From NCBI GenBank assembly GCA_001795115.1, contig MGNI01000110.1:21251-29821 (forward strand): a stretch of 8,571 nucleotides of DNA. Reading direction: 5' to 3'. The position numbers were made by a program, and so were the translations under genes. The DNA comes from Chloroflexi bacterium RBG_16_48_8. Its GTDB lineage: Bacteria; Chloroflexota; Anaerolineae; Anaerolineales; E44-bin32. Below are positions 1-5,425 of the stretch, one piece after another. The notes beneath the pieces are model-generated. The model was given only the letters and a program-made list of their open reading frames with translations. It was not told the DNA's origin and searched no databases. Position 1 is the first letter of the stretch. Each line of letters opens with the position of its first letter.

Positions 1-706
1 TGCGCGGCCCGGAGACACATACGATGCCGCTGATGCGGTCCACGCCATGTTCGATCAGCCAACCATGGATCTTAGCCACGATTTCCGATTCTCGCACACC
101 GGGACGTATGAAATCCACCGATTCCGCAAAAACAGCGTCCACCATGGCGGCAGATAATTCGATTAGCTGCAGCTCCTCGGGAGATTTGATGAGCCGGGCG
201 TCGAACATGGCATCGTAGCCATTGCGTACCTCAAAGCCAGTGGCCTGGAGGGCTTGTGTGATATAGCCTTCGGACTCATCTACACCGATGGTTAACTTCT
301 TCACGCCATTTTCTTTAAGGATGGCTTTGACCTCCTCCATGGCAGATCTTGACAGCGCAATATTGACATCCCGAGGATAACCTCCGCGGAACCAGGGTGT
401 TGCCACCCGGATGTTCTCAGGCCTGAGCCAGGGACAGAGCTCTCGTTTGGCAACCGCAGCCGTTCCCATCTCGAAGAGCACGGGTTCCCCGGCTCGGGGT
501 AGGACGCACCAACGCATATACTTGCCTCGCGCCCACTCCGCCAGGTTGGTATGGGTGATGTAACGGATGTTGTCCATGTCGAAGCACAGGAGAGCACCAA
601 GGTCGTACTTCTCCATCTGCTCCCGCGCTCTGGTCAAGCGGTATTCCCGCATGGCCTTGAAATCGATACGCTGTTCGACGTCGGTAGCCATCATTCCCAG
701 TGTCAT
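1..706 (-). CDS. M24 (creatinase/prolidase-like) protein, C-terminus outside window
   Basis: The first 235 residues are visible; the reading frame is open to the window edge. Residues ~20-165 form a creatinase-type N-terminal domain with the fold marker 'NIRYIT' (46-51) and 'EWAR' (57-60). Residues ~172 onward begin the pita-bread M24 domain: 'RLIKSPEELQLIELS' (171-185), 'RPGVRESEIV' (201-210), and 'SGPR' at the last visible residues. The metal ligands (D, D, H, E, E in M24 enzymes) lie beyond the edge, so it cannot be decided whether this is an active metallopeptidase, a metal-free creatinase-type C-N hydrolase, or another M24 derivative such as a DddP-like lyase. The ATG at 706-704 is chosen because GAGGG lies 7 bases upstream; further in-frame ATGs follow at residues 5 and 6. 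It is last in the cupin-dehydrogenase-M24 unit, 45 bases after the dehydrogenase stop. The family is secure, the substrate unknown. Confidence 0.88.
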   Translation of the reverse strand, partial: MTLGMMATDVEQRIDFKAMREYRLTRAREQMEKYDLGALLCFDMDNIRYITHTNLAEWARGKYMRWCVLPRAGEPVLFEMGTAAVAKRELCPWLRPENIRVATPWFRGGYPRDVNIALSRSAMEEVKAILKENGVKKLTIGVDESEGYITQALQATGFEVRNGYDAMFDARLIKSPEELQLIELSAAMVDAVFAESVDFIRPGVRESEIVAKIHGWLIEHGVDRISGIVCVSGPR

Positions 707-751
707 ATTTGTGCCCTCATTTCATGCTCTTGGGTATCTTCCTTCATCAAG

Positions 752-1645
752 CTAGTCCAGACCTGCGTTCCAGAGATTGACCTCATGGATGGCGCTCCAA
801 TCCAGATGGGCCATGCCGCGGGCTATCAAAGAGATGTACTTATCGCTGATCAGGCTGGCGTAATGGAGGGGTGCGCCCACCTCCTTGGCTGATTCGAGCA
901 TCAATTGAACATCTTTGAAACCGGAAGTGACCTTGAAATTGGCCGGCTCGTAAATCCGATCCTTGATGGTTCGGGCGTATTGCCTGGGGGAATACCAGTC
1001 CATCATGGTTTCGATGAACTCATGCATGAGCTCCGTGCTGATCCCACATTTCAAGCCGAAAGCGTAGCATTGGGAGTACAGCTCGATGAAAGATACCGTC
1101 ATGTAGTTGATGGCAAGCTTGGCATTGGCGGCCGCTTTGTGATCTTCTCCCATGTAGGTGACCGTTTGAGTGTAGCACTGCAAAATACCCATGCATTTAT
1201 CGACGATATCCTTCTGCCCTGCGACCTGCGTGATCAACTTACCGAGCTGCGCATAGTCACCTCGACCCGAGATGGGCGCGGCGATATAGTGACTGCCTCT
1301 TTCTTGATGCATTTCTGCCAATCGGGCCGTTAAACGCGGCGAAATGGTCGTCGCGCCGATATGGATCCCGCCGGCTTTTAATCCAGCAAGCAGACCGTCC
1401 TCACCTGTTGTCACAGACTCTACGGAGGCATCATCCATCAAGCTGGTCAAGATGACTTCCACTGTCGATGCGACCTGGCGAGGAGAGGATGCGGGTTTGG
1501 CCCCCATCTCCAGGAAGGGCTCCATTTTGGCTGGGGTGCGGTTATAGACGGTCCCCTGGTAACCCGCTTCGATGATATTTTTGGCAATACCCGAGCCGAT
1601 GTTTCCCAGGCCGATCACGCCGACGCTTAGAATTTCATCTGACAT
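752..1645 (-). CDS. NAD(P)-dependent beta-hydroxyacid dehydrogenase family protein (paralogue 1)
   Basis: A 297-residue cytoplasmic oxidoreductase of the 3-hydroxyisobutyrate / 6-phosphogluconate dehydrogenase superfamily, normally interconverting a beta-hydroxyacid and its semialdehyde. The Rossmann glycine motif GLGNIG is at 12-17. 'YNRT' (34-37) after the second strand places an Arg where NADP-preferring members have one. The family Lys is K176 in 'AKLAIN' with N180, and the C-terminal helical domain carries 'GFKDVQLML' (242-250). The usual substrate-loop motif DxPVSGG is altered to 'APISGR' (123-128), the style of the less characterised 'APxxGR' subgroup rather than classical MmsB or GarR, so the substrate should not be assumed to be 3-hydroxyisobutyrate. 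The start at 1645 is supported by AGGAGA 6 bases upstream. It lies 41 bases after the cupin gene and 45 bases before the M24 gene, probably in one transcript. Confidence 0.9.
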   Translation of the reverse strand: MSDEILSVGVIGLGNIGSGIAKNIIEAGYQGTVYNRTPAKMEPFLEMGAKPASSPRQVASTVEVILTSLMDDASVESVTTGEDGLLAGLKAGGIHIGATTISPRLTARLAEMHQERGSHYIAAPISGRGDYAQLGKLITQVAGQKDIVDKCMGILQCYTQTVTYMGEDHKAAANAKLAINYMTVSFIELYSQCYAFGLKCGISTELMHEFIETMMDWYSPRQYARTIKDRIYEPANFKVTSGFKDVQLMLESAKEVGAPLHYASLISDKYISLIARGMAHLDWSAIHEVNLWNAGLD

Positions 1646-1686
1646 AGGCTTCTCCTATTTGCTGGATAAAGAAAGCTTGATTGGGG

Positions 1687-2079
1687 TTAAACCAACGGGG
1701 GGGTAAAGATGGTGATCATCTGGATTTCTTCTTTCCCCGTGTTTTTCAGACAATGTTTGAAACCGGCTGGCAGGGCGACGACTTGGCCAGCCTCAAAGGG
1801 AACGTCAGTATCCTCCAGAGTCAGCACCCCTTTTCCGGAGATCATGTAAACCGTCTCCACTTCATGGGTGTGCTCGTGAAAGGCAAGAGCCACTCCGGGT
1901 GGGATTCTCACAATGTTGAGGCTGAGAAAAGGGTTCTCCTTGGATGTGATTAGTGTTTTCATCAACATGCCGGGGAAGCGTTCGTGTCCCTTCCACTCCA
2001 TATCTTTGGAATGGATGATCATCGAGGAAGGATCACTGTTATTTTTCTCGGAAGAACCGCTCTTGCTCTGGAGTGTCAT
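1687..2079 (-). CDS. Small single-domain cupin protein
   Basis: A 130-residue protein with one complete cupin barrel. Motif 1, G(X)5HXH(X)4E(X)6G, fits exactly from G62 to G82 with ligands H68, H70 and E75. Motif 2, G(X)5PXG(X)2H(X)3N, fits from G98 to N113 with the fourth ligand H109. All four metal ligands (3 His, 1 Glu) are intact, so a metal-binding enzyme or sugar/acid-binding protein is expected. Small cupins of this type include isomerases, dioxygenases, lyases and sensors, and I cannot tell which. The first ~20 residues are polar and probably disordered; an internal ATG at residue 20 is a possible alternative start. The chosen start at 2079 has a perfect AGGAGG (2087-2092) 7 bases upstream. 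First gene of its unit, about 150 bases downstream of a strong promoter; 41 bases ahead of the dehydrogenase, so perhaps it acts on the same compound. Confidence 0.88.
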   Translation of the reverse strand: MTLQSKSGSSEKNNSDPSSMIIHSKDMEWKGHERFPGMLMKTLITSKENPFLSLNIVRIPPGVALAFHEHTHEVETVYMISGKGVLTLEDTDVPFEAGQVVALPAGFKHCLKNTGKEEIQMITIFTPPLV

Positions 2080-2092
2080 TGCTTTTCCTCCT
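2080..2092 (-). promoter_or_regulatory. Ribosome binding site of the cupin gene
   Basis: A full-consensus AGGAGG on the minus strand at 2087-2092, 7 bases before the ATG at 2079. It fixes the start of the cupin in preference to the internal ATG at residue 20 and predicts strong translation. Confidence 0.8.
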
Positions 2093-2139
2093 ATAAAAAT
2101 AGGTTCCTTTGGATGGGTGAAGATAGAACTCCTTCAAAC

Positions 2140-2176
2140 AACGCATTCCTTTCGCGTGTTACAACTGGAATGCATT
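2140..2176 (-). other. Possible RNA hairpin in the cupin 5' leader
   Basis: On the minus-strand transcript AATGCATTCC (2176-2167) can pair with GGAATGCGTT (2149-2140): ten pairs, one of them G-U, closing a 17-nt loop. It lies midway in the roughly 150-nt leader between the promoter and the cupin ribosome binding site and does not overlap either. I do not recognise a known riboswitch class. A chance hairpin is possible. Confidence 0.3.
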
Positions 2177-2234
2177 TGTTGGTTCTTCCACGCATCTTCG
2201 TATGGGTATGATGATATGATGGTTGGACAGAAGT

Positions 2235-2263
2235 AGTATAAAGGGATTGTGACATCGTGTCAA
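2235..2263 (-). promoter_or_regulatory. Sigma-70-like promoter of the cupin-dehydrogenase-M24 unit, with overlapping dyad
   Basis: Read on the minus strand, the -35 box is TTGACA (2263-2258, perfect consensus), the spacer is exactly 17 bases, and the -10 box is TATACT (2240-2235, five of six). Transcription would start near 2228, leaving a leader of about 150 bases before the cupin. An imperfect palindrome at 2246-2266 (plus strand ATTgTGACA-tcg-TGTCAaAAT, eight of nine arm positions paired) covers the -35 box and much of the spacer, an operator position typical of repression. The regulator is not in the window. Confidence 0.7.
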
Positions 2264-2333
2264 AATGATTGCTGGGGAATCACTGAAAGCTCGTATTTCA
2301 GAGATTTGTAACCGCTTCAGCTAGATTCAAGTG

Positions 2334-2398
2334 GGGCGAGATTCCATTCTCGCCCGGATTCGCTCAGAGATCTGTCGGGCAGGTATGGAAACCTGCCC
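2334..2398. repeat. Pair of palindromes (REP-like) between the SDR and cupin units
   Basis: Two perfect 8-bp inverted repeats, each with a 6-base loop, sit 21 bases apart. The first is GGGCGAGA (2334-2341), loop TTCCAT, TCTCGCCC (2348-2355). The second is GGGCAGGT (2377-2384), loop ATGGAA, ACCTGCCC (2391-2398). The loops are reverse complements of one another, so the two hairpins are arranged head to head. Neither is followed by a T-run on either strand, which argues against a classical intrinsic terminator. The shape suits a dispersed REP-type intergenic element just 3' of the SDR gene. It may still help stop or stabilise the SDR transcript. Confidence 0.6.
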
Positions 2399-2433
2399 TC
2401 CCAGGTCTCATCATTAACGTCATCCCGAACAAC

Positions 2434-3183
2434 CTAATCCATCAAATATCCGCCGTTGACATCCAGGATTTCGCCTGTGATGAAATCTGAATCCTCCGAG
2501 GCCAGGAACAAGACGGCTGCTGCAACCTCTTCTGGTTTGCCTAATCTTTTCAGGGGAATGGCTTCAAGTACGGATTTTCGCTTTTTCTTTGACCACTGGG
2601 CACTCATCTCGGTCTCAATGGCGTGGGGAGCGACGGCATTCACGTTGATGTTGTAAGGGGCAAGTTGAAGGGCCAGGGATTTGGTCAGGTTGTCGATGGC
2701 AGCTTTGGAAGGACCATATCCTGGGGCAGAGGTGATGTCGCCCACCTTGCCTGCTACGGAGGTGATGTTGATGATCTTGCCGAGCCTCTGTCGGATCATG
2801 ATTTCGCTGGCAGCTTTGCAGCAATTAAAGGTCCCCTTCAGATTGACTTGCATCACTTGATCCCATTCCTCTTCAGTGACGGTTTGGATGTTGCCCCTTC
2901 GGATGATCCCGGCGTTGTTGACCAGGATGTCCAAACCCTGGAAGGTCTTTTCTACGACAGCCATCATCGCTTCCACCTGGTCCATTTGACCGACATCCGC
3001 AATGGATGGGAGGCATTGGCCTCCCATGTTGGAGATCTCTTTGACGGCCAGGTCTAATGCCTCACTGGAGCCACTGCTGTTGACTACAAGATGTGCACCT
3101 TCTCGAGCGAAAGCCAGGGCAATAGCTTTATCGATCCCCCTCGAAGCTCCTGTAACCAACGCTACCTTACCCTCCAGCTTCAT
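2434..3183 (-). CDS. Short-chain dehydrogenase/reductase (FabG-like classical SDR)
   Basis: A 249-residue classical SDR that would oxidise or reduce a hydroxyl/keto group with NAD(P). The catalytic tetrad is complete: N114 ('VNLKG'), S142 ('ITSVAG'), Y156 and K160 ('GYGPSK'). NNAG is at 89-92 and the C-terminal 'FITGEILDVNGGY' (234-246) is typical. One oddity: the cofactor motif TGxxxGxG reads TGASRGID (11-18), the last Gly being Asp (codon GAT at 3132-3130), one base from a glycine codon. It could weaken nucleotide binding or be a sequence error. The start at ATG 3183 is preferred over an ATG at 3201 because GGAGG (3194-3190) sits 6 bases upstream of the former; the latter would add six residues. 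It begins 36 bases after the upstream dehydrogenase stop, so the two are probably cotranscribed. Its specific substrate is unknown; FabG itself is unlikely in this context. Confidence 0.92.
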   Translation of the reverse strand: MKLEGKVALVTGASRGIDKAIALAFAREGAHLVVNSSGSSEALDLAVKEISNMGGQCLPSIADVGQMDQVEAMMAVVEKTFQGLDILVNNAGIIRRGNIQTVTEEEWDQVMQVNLKGTFNCCKAASEIMIRQRLGKIINITSVAGKVGDITSAPGYGPSKAAIDNLTKSLALQLAPYNINVNAVAPHAIETEMSAQWSKKKRKSVLEAIPLKRLGKPEEVAAAVLFLASEDSDFITGEILDVNGGYLMD

Positions 3184-3219
3184 TAACGACCTCCGCCCCA
3201 TTCTCTGGCAACTATGTGT

Positions 3220-4113
3220 CTAGTCCAGGCCAGCGTTCATCCGGCTGATCTCATAGATGGCGCTCCAATCATGCTCCTGCATGCCATGAGCCATAGCCGC
3301 CAGGAATTTTTCCCGGGCGATGCTGGCGAAGGGAATGGGTGCACGCACATCGGTTGAAGCCTGCAGCATCAGCTGGACGTCTTTAAATCCCGAGGCGAGA
3401 TCGAATCCAGCCGGTAGGAAGTTGCGTTTGGGGATGTTCTCAACATATCCGTGAATGGCGGGGTGATCCAGGATGATCCTAAGGAGGCGCTGCATGAGAT
3501 CGAAGTCGATTCCACTTTTCTCTGCAAAGGCATAAACCTCTCCGAAGAGCTCGATGAGGGCAACCACCACGAAATTGTTGGCAAGTTTAACGCTGTTGGC
3601 CACCTTATGATCTTCACTCACCCAGATGACTTTCTCGGCAAAAGCATCAAAGACCGGTTGGCATTGATCCACCAGTTCCTTATCTCCCGCGACGTAGAGG
3701 GTCATGGTCCCTGTCACTGCAGAGGGAGGGCGACCTACGACGGGGCAGGCGATGTAGTGGCTGCCGTGTTCCTTGTGTAGTTGCGCCAACTTTTCTGCAC
3801 AGCTTGGGGAGATGGTGGCCATGCCGATATGAATCCCGCCGGGCTTGAGCCCTTCCAAGATGCCCTCTGTTTCCAGGACGCAATCGAACATGGACTGATC
3901 ATCCATCAGGGAAGTAAGGACCACGTCTGCACCCATCGCAGCCTCTTTGGGTGACCTGGCACCCTTTGCGCCTGCTTCGATAAGGGGAGTCGCTTTTTCT
4001 TGGGATCGGTTGTAGACCGTCAGGCTGAAACCAGCTTTGAGAATATTCTGTGCGATGGGTGCGCCAATTCGACCAAGACCGATGAAGCCGATGTTTTCAA
4101 TGCTCATTGCCAT
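3220..4113 (-). CDS. NAD(P)-dependent beta-hydroxyacid dehydrogenase family protein (paralogue 2)
   Basis: A 297-residue oxidoreductase of the 3-hydroxyisobutyrate dehydrogenase superfamily, the same length as the paralogue at 752-1645 and aligning to it without gaps (135 of 297 identical by hand count). It has GLGRIG at 12-17, 'YNRS' at 34-37, 'ISPSCAEKLAQLH' at 101-113, the family Lys K176 in 'VKLANN' with N180, and 'SGFKDVQLML' at 241-250. The substrate-loop motif is 'CPVVGRPP' (123-130) instead of DxPVSGG. Divergence from the paralogue around 127-140 and 211-235 suggests a different substrate or stereochemistry. The start at 4113 follows GGAGGAGGA (4129-4121) at 7 bases; an upstream ATG at 4131 would overlap that site and an ATG two codons later is a minor alternative. 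First gene of the dehydrogenase-SDR unit. Confidence 0.9.
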   Translation of the reverse strand: MAMSIENIGFIGLGRIGAPIAQNILKAGFSLTVYNRSQEKATPLIEAGAKGARSPKEAAMGADVVLTSLMDDQSMFDCVLETEGILEGLKPGGIHIGMATISPSCAEKLAQLHKEHGSHYIACPVVGRPPSAVTGTMTLYVAGDKELVDQCQPVFDAFAEKVIWVSEDHKVANSVKLANNFVVVALIELFGEVYAFAEKSGIDFDLMQRLLRIILDHPAIHGYVENIPKRNFLPAGFDLASGFKDVQLMLQASTDVRAPIPFASIAREKFLAAMAHGMQEHDWSAIYEISRMNAGLD

Positions 4114-4175
4114 GCTGAACTCCTCCTCCATTATAGGGAACGAAATGGCCTATTGCGTTTACGCTCTGTTTTGCA

Positions 4176-4213
4176 ATTCATCCAGCACAGCAGATGTGAA
4201 GTGCTGGATGAAT
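4176..4213. repeat. Perfect 13-bp inverted repeat upstream of dehydrogenase paralogue 2
   Basis: ATTCATCCAGCAC (4176-4188) and GTGCTGGATGAAT (4201-4213) are exact reverse complements around a 12-base spacer. The element lies in the 166-base gap between the DUF1684 and dehydrogenase genes, about 60 bases before the dehydrogenase start. On the minus strand it is followed by TTGCAAAACAG, not a T-run, so an intrinsic terminator is not well supported. Its position at the predicted transcription start of a weak promoter (4220-4247) fits an operator, or a 5' mRNA hairpin. Confidence 0.6.
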
Positions 4214-4219
4214 CGTCTA

Positions 4220-4247
4220 AATCTACCATGCAGTGATGGAATGTCCA
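4220..4247 (-). promoter_or_regulatory. Possible weak promoter for the dehydrogenase-SDR unit
   Basis: On the minus strand TGGACA (4247-4242) and TAGATT (4225-4220) are separated by 16 bases: five and four matches to the sigma-70 consensus. The predicted start near 4213 falls at the edge of the 13-bp inverted repeat. The match is modest and read-through from the DUF1684 promoter is an alternative. Confidence 0.35.
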
Positions 4248-4279
4248 AATCCCGAATTATCCGGAGCCGAATGCACGAA

Positions 4280-4786
4280 TCAGGGATTGAAGACCTTCTC
4301 TCCCGCCCGGATGGGGACGTCGATGTGATTTTCCTCAGGAGTGATAAGGCAGGAGAAACCATCGGCATAGGCGCAGAAAGGATTGTAAGCCATATTGAAG
4401 TCCACCTCAAAACGGTCTTCGCCCAATGCCTTGATCTCAACATAACGACCGATCTTGTAGGTTTCTTCCCCGGCCAAGAAGTCCTTGAAGGGAAGGAAAT
4501 AACCCTTCCCACCTGAGTAGATCGTCAATTCAGCTTCTTGGCCATCCACAGCGAACTTGAAGCGTCCGAAACGATTGAAGGTTTGAGTGATACCGGTCGT
4601 CGTTTCGATTTGCACCTCTTGCGGTTCTTCAAAGCGTTCCACCTGGACGACAAGGTTGAGATCCGGATTTTCGGGGAAATAGTTCATTCCCTGGAAATCT
4701 TTTTTCTGCTCCGCTGAGAGCGGGCTGCGAGGGTGCGAACGGAAAAAGGAATATCTTCGATTTCGAAAGTCCTCTAGCTTCGACAT
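4280..4786 (-). CDS. DUF1684 family protein
   Basis: A 168-residue protein matching the DUF1684 family pattern, whose biochemical role is not established to my knowledge. Recognisable blocks are 'GKGYFLPFKDFLAGEETYKIGRY' spread over 93-115, 'VDFNMAYNPFCAY' (128-140), C146, and 'EENHIDVPIRAGEK' (151-164); the conserved Cys, Asn-Pro and Glu-Asn positions are present. No signal peptide or membrane segment is seen, so this is the short cytoplasmic form; many relatives are longer. The N-terminus 'FRNRRYSFFRSHPRSPL' resembles the family's leading 'R..kd.fF...p.SPL' segment. The ATG at 4786 has AGGAG 5 bases upstream. A good promoter lies about 46 bases further upstream. It is separated from the next leftward gene by 166 bases containing an inverted repeat, so it may be its own unit. 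No function should be inferred from the family alone. Confidence 0.85.
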   Translation of the reverse strand: MSKLEDFRNRRYSFFRSHPRSPLSAEQKKDFQGMNYFPENPDLNLVVQVERFEEPQEVQIETTTGITQTFNRFGRFKFAVDGQEAELTIYSGGKGYFLPFKDFLAGEETYKIGRYVEIKALGEDRFEVDFNMAYNPFCAYADGFSCLITPEENHIDVPIRAGEKVFNP

Positions 4787-4839
4787 GCGTTCTCCTGGAG
4801 GTTGGTTTGGTATTTGTACACTTCCTGGTGGTTCCGAGC

Positions 4840-4868
4840 AATATAGCTTAGGACGTGGGTACAGTCAA
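4840..4868 (-). promoter_or_regulatory. Sigma-70-like promoter of the DUF1684 gene
   Basis: On the minus strand TTGACT (4868-4863) and TATATT (4845-4840) are separated by exactly 17 bases, each five of six to consensus. Transcription would begin near 4833, giving a leader of about 46 bases to the ATG at 4786. It could also feed the leftward genes beyond by read-through. Confidence 0.65.
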
Positions 4869-5067
4869 GTTTGGATAAACCTTGTGAGATTTGTTTCATA
4901 TTCATTATGAAGTGTTGAGTATTAACCGTAAATACAAGGTGAAAATTGAACAGGATTATGGCCATTAGATGGCATGCGTGGTATGATCAACAAGTAGTAA
5001 GATGCAAAATCGATTCGACTATAGTAATAGAGGCAATGGACGATTACCCCAGTCATAAACATAACAC
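4869..5067. other. Divergent intergenic stretch without a recognised gene
   Basis: AT-rich sequence between the leftward DUF1684 promoter and the rightward structured leader. No supported ORF is found. A weak rightward promoter candidate is TGGCCA (17-base spacer) TATGAT with the -10 box at 4982-4987; it would place the start just upstream of the paired hairpins at 5068-5111. The -35 match is only four of six, so this is tentative. Confidence 0.3.
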
Positions 5068-5208
5068 GGCATGCCTGAGTGCATGCCAAATCCCCTGCCT
5101 TTTTGCAGGGGCATTCCTCGGATAAGCCCTCGCAATTAGACCAGCGATCCGGTGTTAATGCCCCTGATTAGACGCAGGGCTAAAACATCAGAAAGGAGCG
5201 CTGGCCTC
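5068..5208 (+). ncRNA. Candidate structured 5' leader (riboswitch-like) upstream of corA
   Basis: Several helices can form, and some exclude each other. Hairpin 1 is GGCATGC (5068-5074)/GCATGCC (5081-5087). Hairpin 2 is CCCCTGC (5092-5098)/GCAGGGG (5105-5111). A long-range stem GGGGCATT (5108-5115)/AATGCCCC (5157-5164) shares bases with hairpin 2 and encloses CGGA (5119-5122)/TCCG (5148-5151) and TCGC (5130-5133)/GCGA (5144-5147). CCCTG (5162-5166)/CAGGG (5175-5179) competes with the long stem. Finally CCAGCGATCC (5141-5150) can pair at nine of ten positions with GGAGCGCTGG (5195-5204), covering the Shine-Dalgarno of the 43-codon ORF. ATTAGAC occurs in two of the loops (5135-5141, 5167-5173). 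I do not recognise the M-box or any other named class. The structure is an inference from complementarity only. Confidence 0.4.
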
Positions 5209-5340
5209 ATGAAACACAGTGATCAAGCTTCGCTCCAAGAAAAGGTTGGAAAACGGCAGATAGTCCATCTCATACGAGCTTATTTTCTCACTTTGATTCT
5301 CAGGCTTGATATCCGCTGCCATCCTCGAACCTATCAATGA
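5209..5340 (+). CDS. Possible 43-residue leader peptide upstream of corA
   Basis: ATG at 5209, stop TGA at 5338-5340. A Shine-Dalgarno AAAGGAG ends at 5198, 10 bases before the ATG, slightly long but usable. The N-terminal half is charged (KHSDQASLQEKVGKRQ); the middle has a short hydrophobic run 'AYFLTLIL' (28-35), too short to span a membrane; the end is 'RCHPRTYQ'. I find no family. The gene ends 85 bases before corA and its ribosome binding site can be masked by the upstream structured leader, so a regulatory leader peptide (as for corL and mgtL in enterobacteria) is conceivable. A chance ORF is equally possible. Confidence 0.25.
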   Translation: MKHSDQASLQEKVGKRQIVHLIRAYFLTLILRLDIRCHPRTYQ

Positions 5341-5425
5341 TTCCAATATGATTAAACGGATCGTAATGCCAGGATGATTGCCGTCATTGGATTCATAAGC
5401 TGATTTGGTTTTTGGAGGTGGGAGG

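Noticed and set aside
301..600. 99-codon minus-strand frame
   Set aside because: Lies in another frame of the M24 gene (1-706), which has recognisable domain motifs throughout.
905..1333. 142-codon plus-strand frame
   Set aside because: Antisense shadow of the beta-hydroxyacid dehydrogenase paralogue 1.
752..1645. Specific assignment as mmsB (3-hydroxyisobutyrate dehydrogenase) or garR
   Set aside because: The substrate-loop motif differs from both, and no valine- or glycerate-pathway neighbours are present.
2623..3057. 144-codon plus-strand frame
   Set aside because: Antisense shadow of the SDR; no family resemblance and no ribosome binding site.
4130..4135. Perfect TATAAT on the minus strand just upstream of dehydrogenase paralogue 2
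   Set aside because: It touches the GGAGGAGG ribosome binding site; a start 7 bases downstream would remove part of that site, and no -35-like hexamer is found at 16-18 bases.
4037..4516. 159-codon plus-strand frame
   Set aside because: Antisense to the DUF1684 gene and the inverted-repeat gap; the DUF1684 frame has clear family motifs and a ribosome binding site, and this one has none.
5068..5111. Paired hairpins as an intrinsic terminator
   Set aside because: Neither hairpin is followed by a T-run on either strand; the T's at 5100-5104 are in the loop of the second hairpin.
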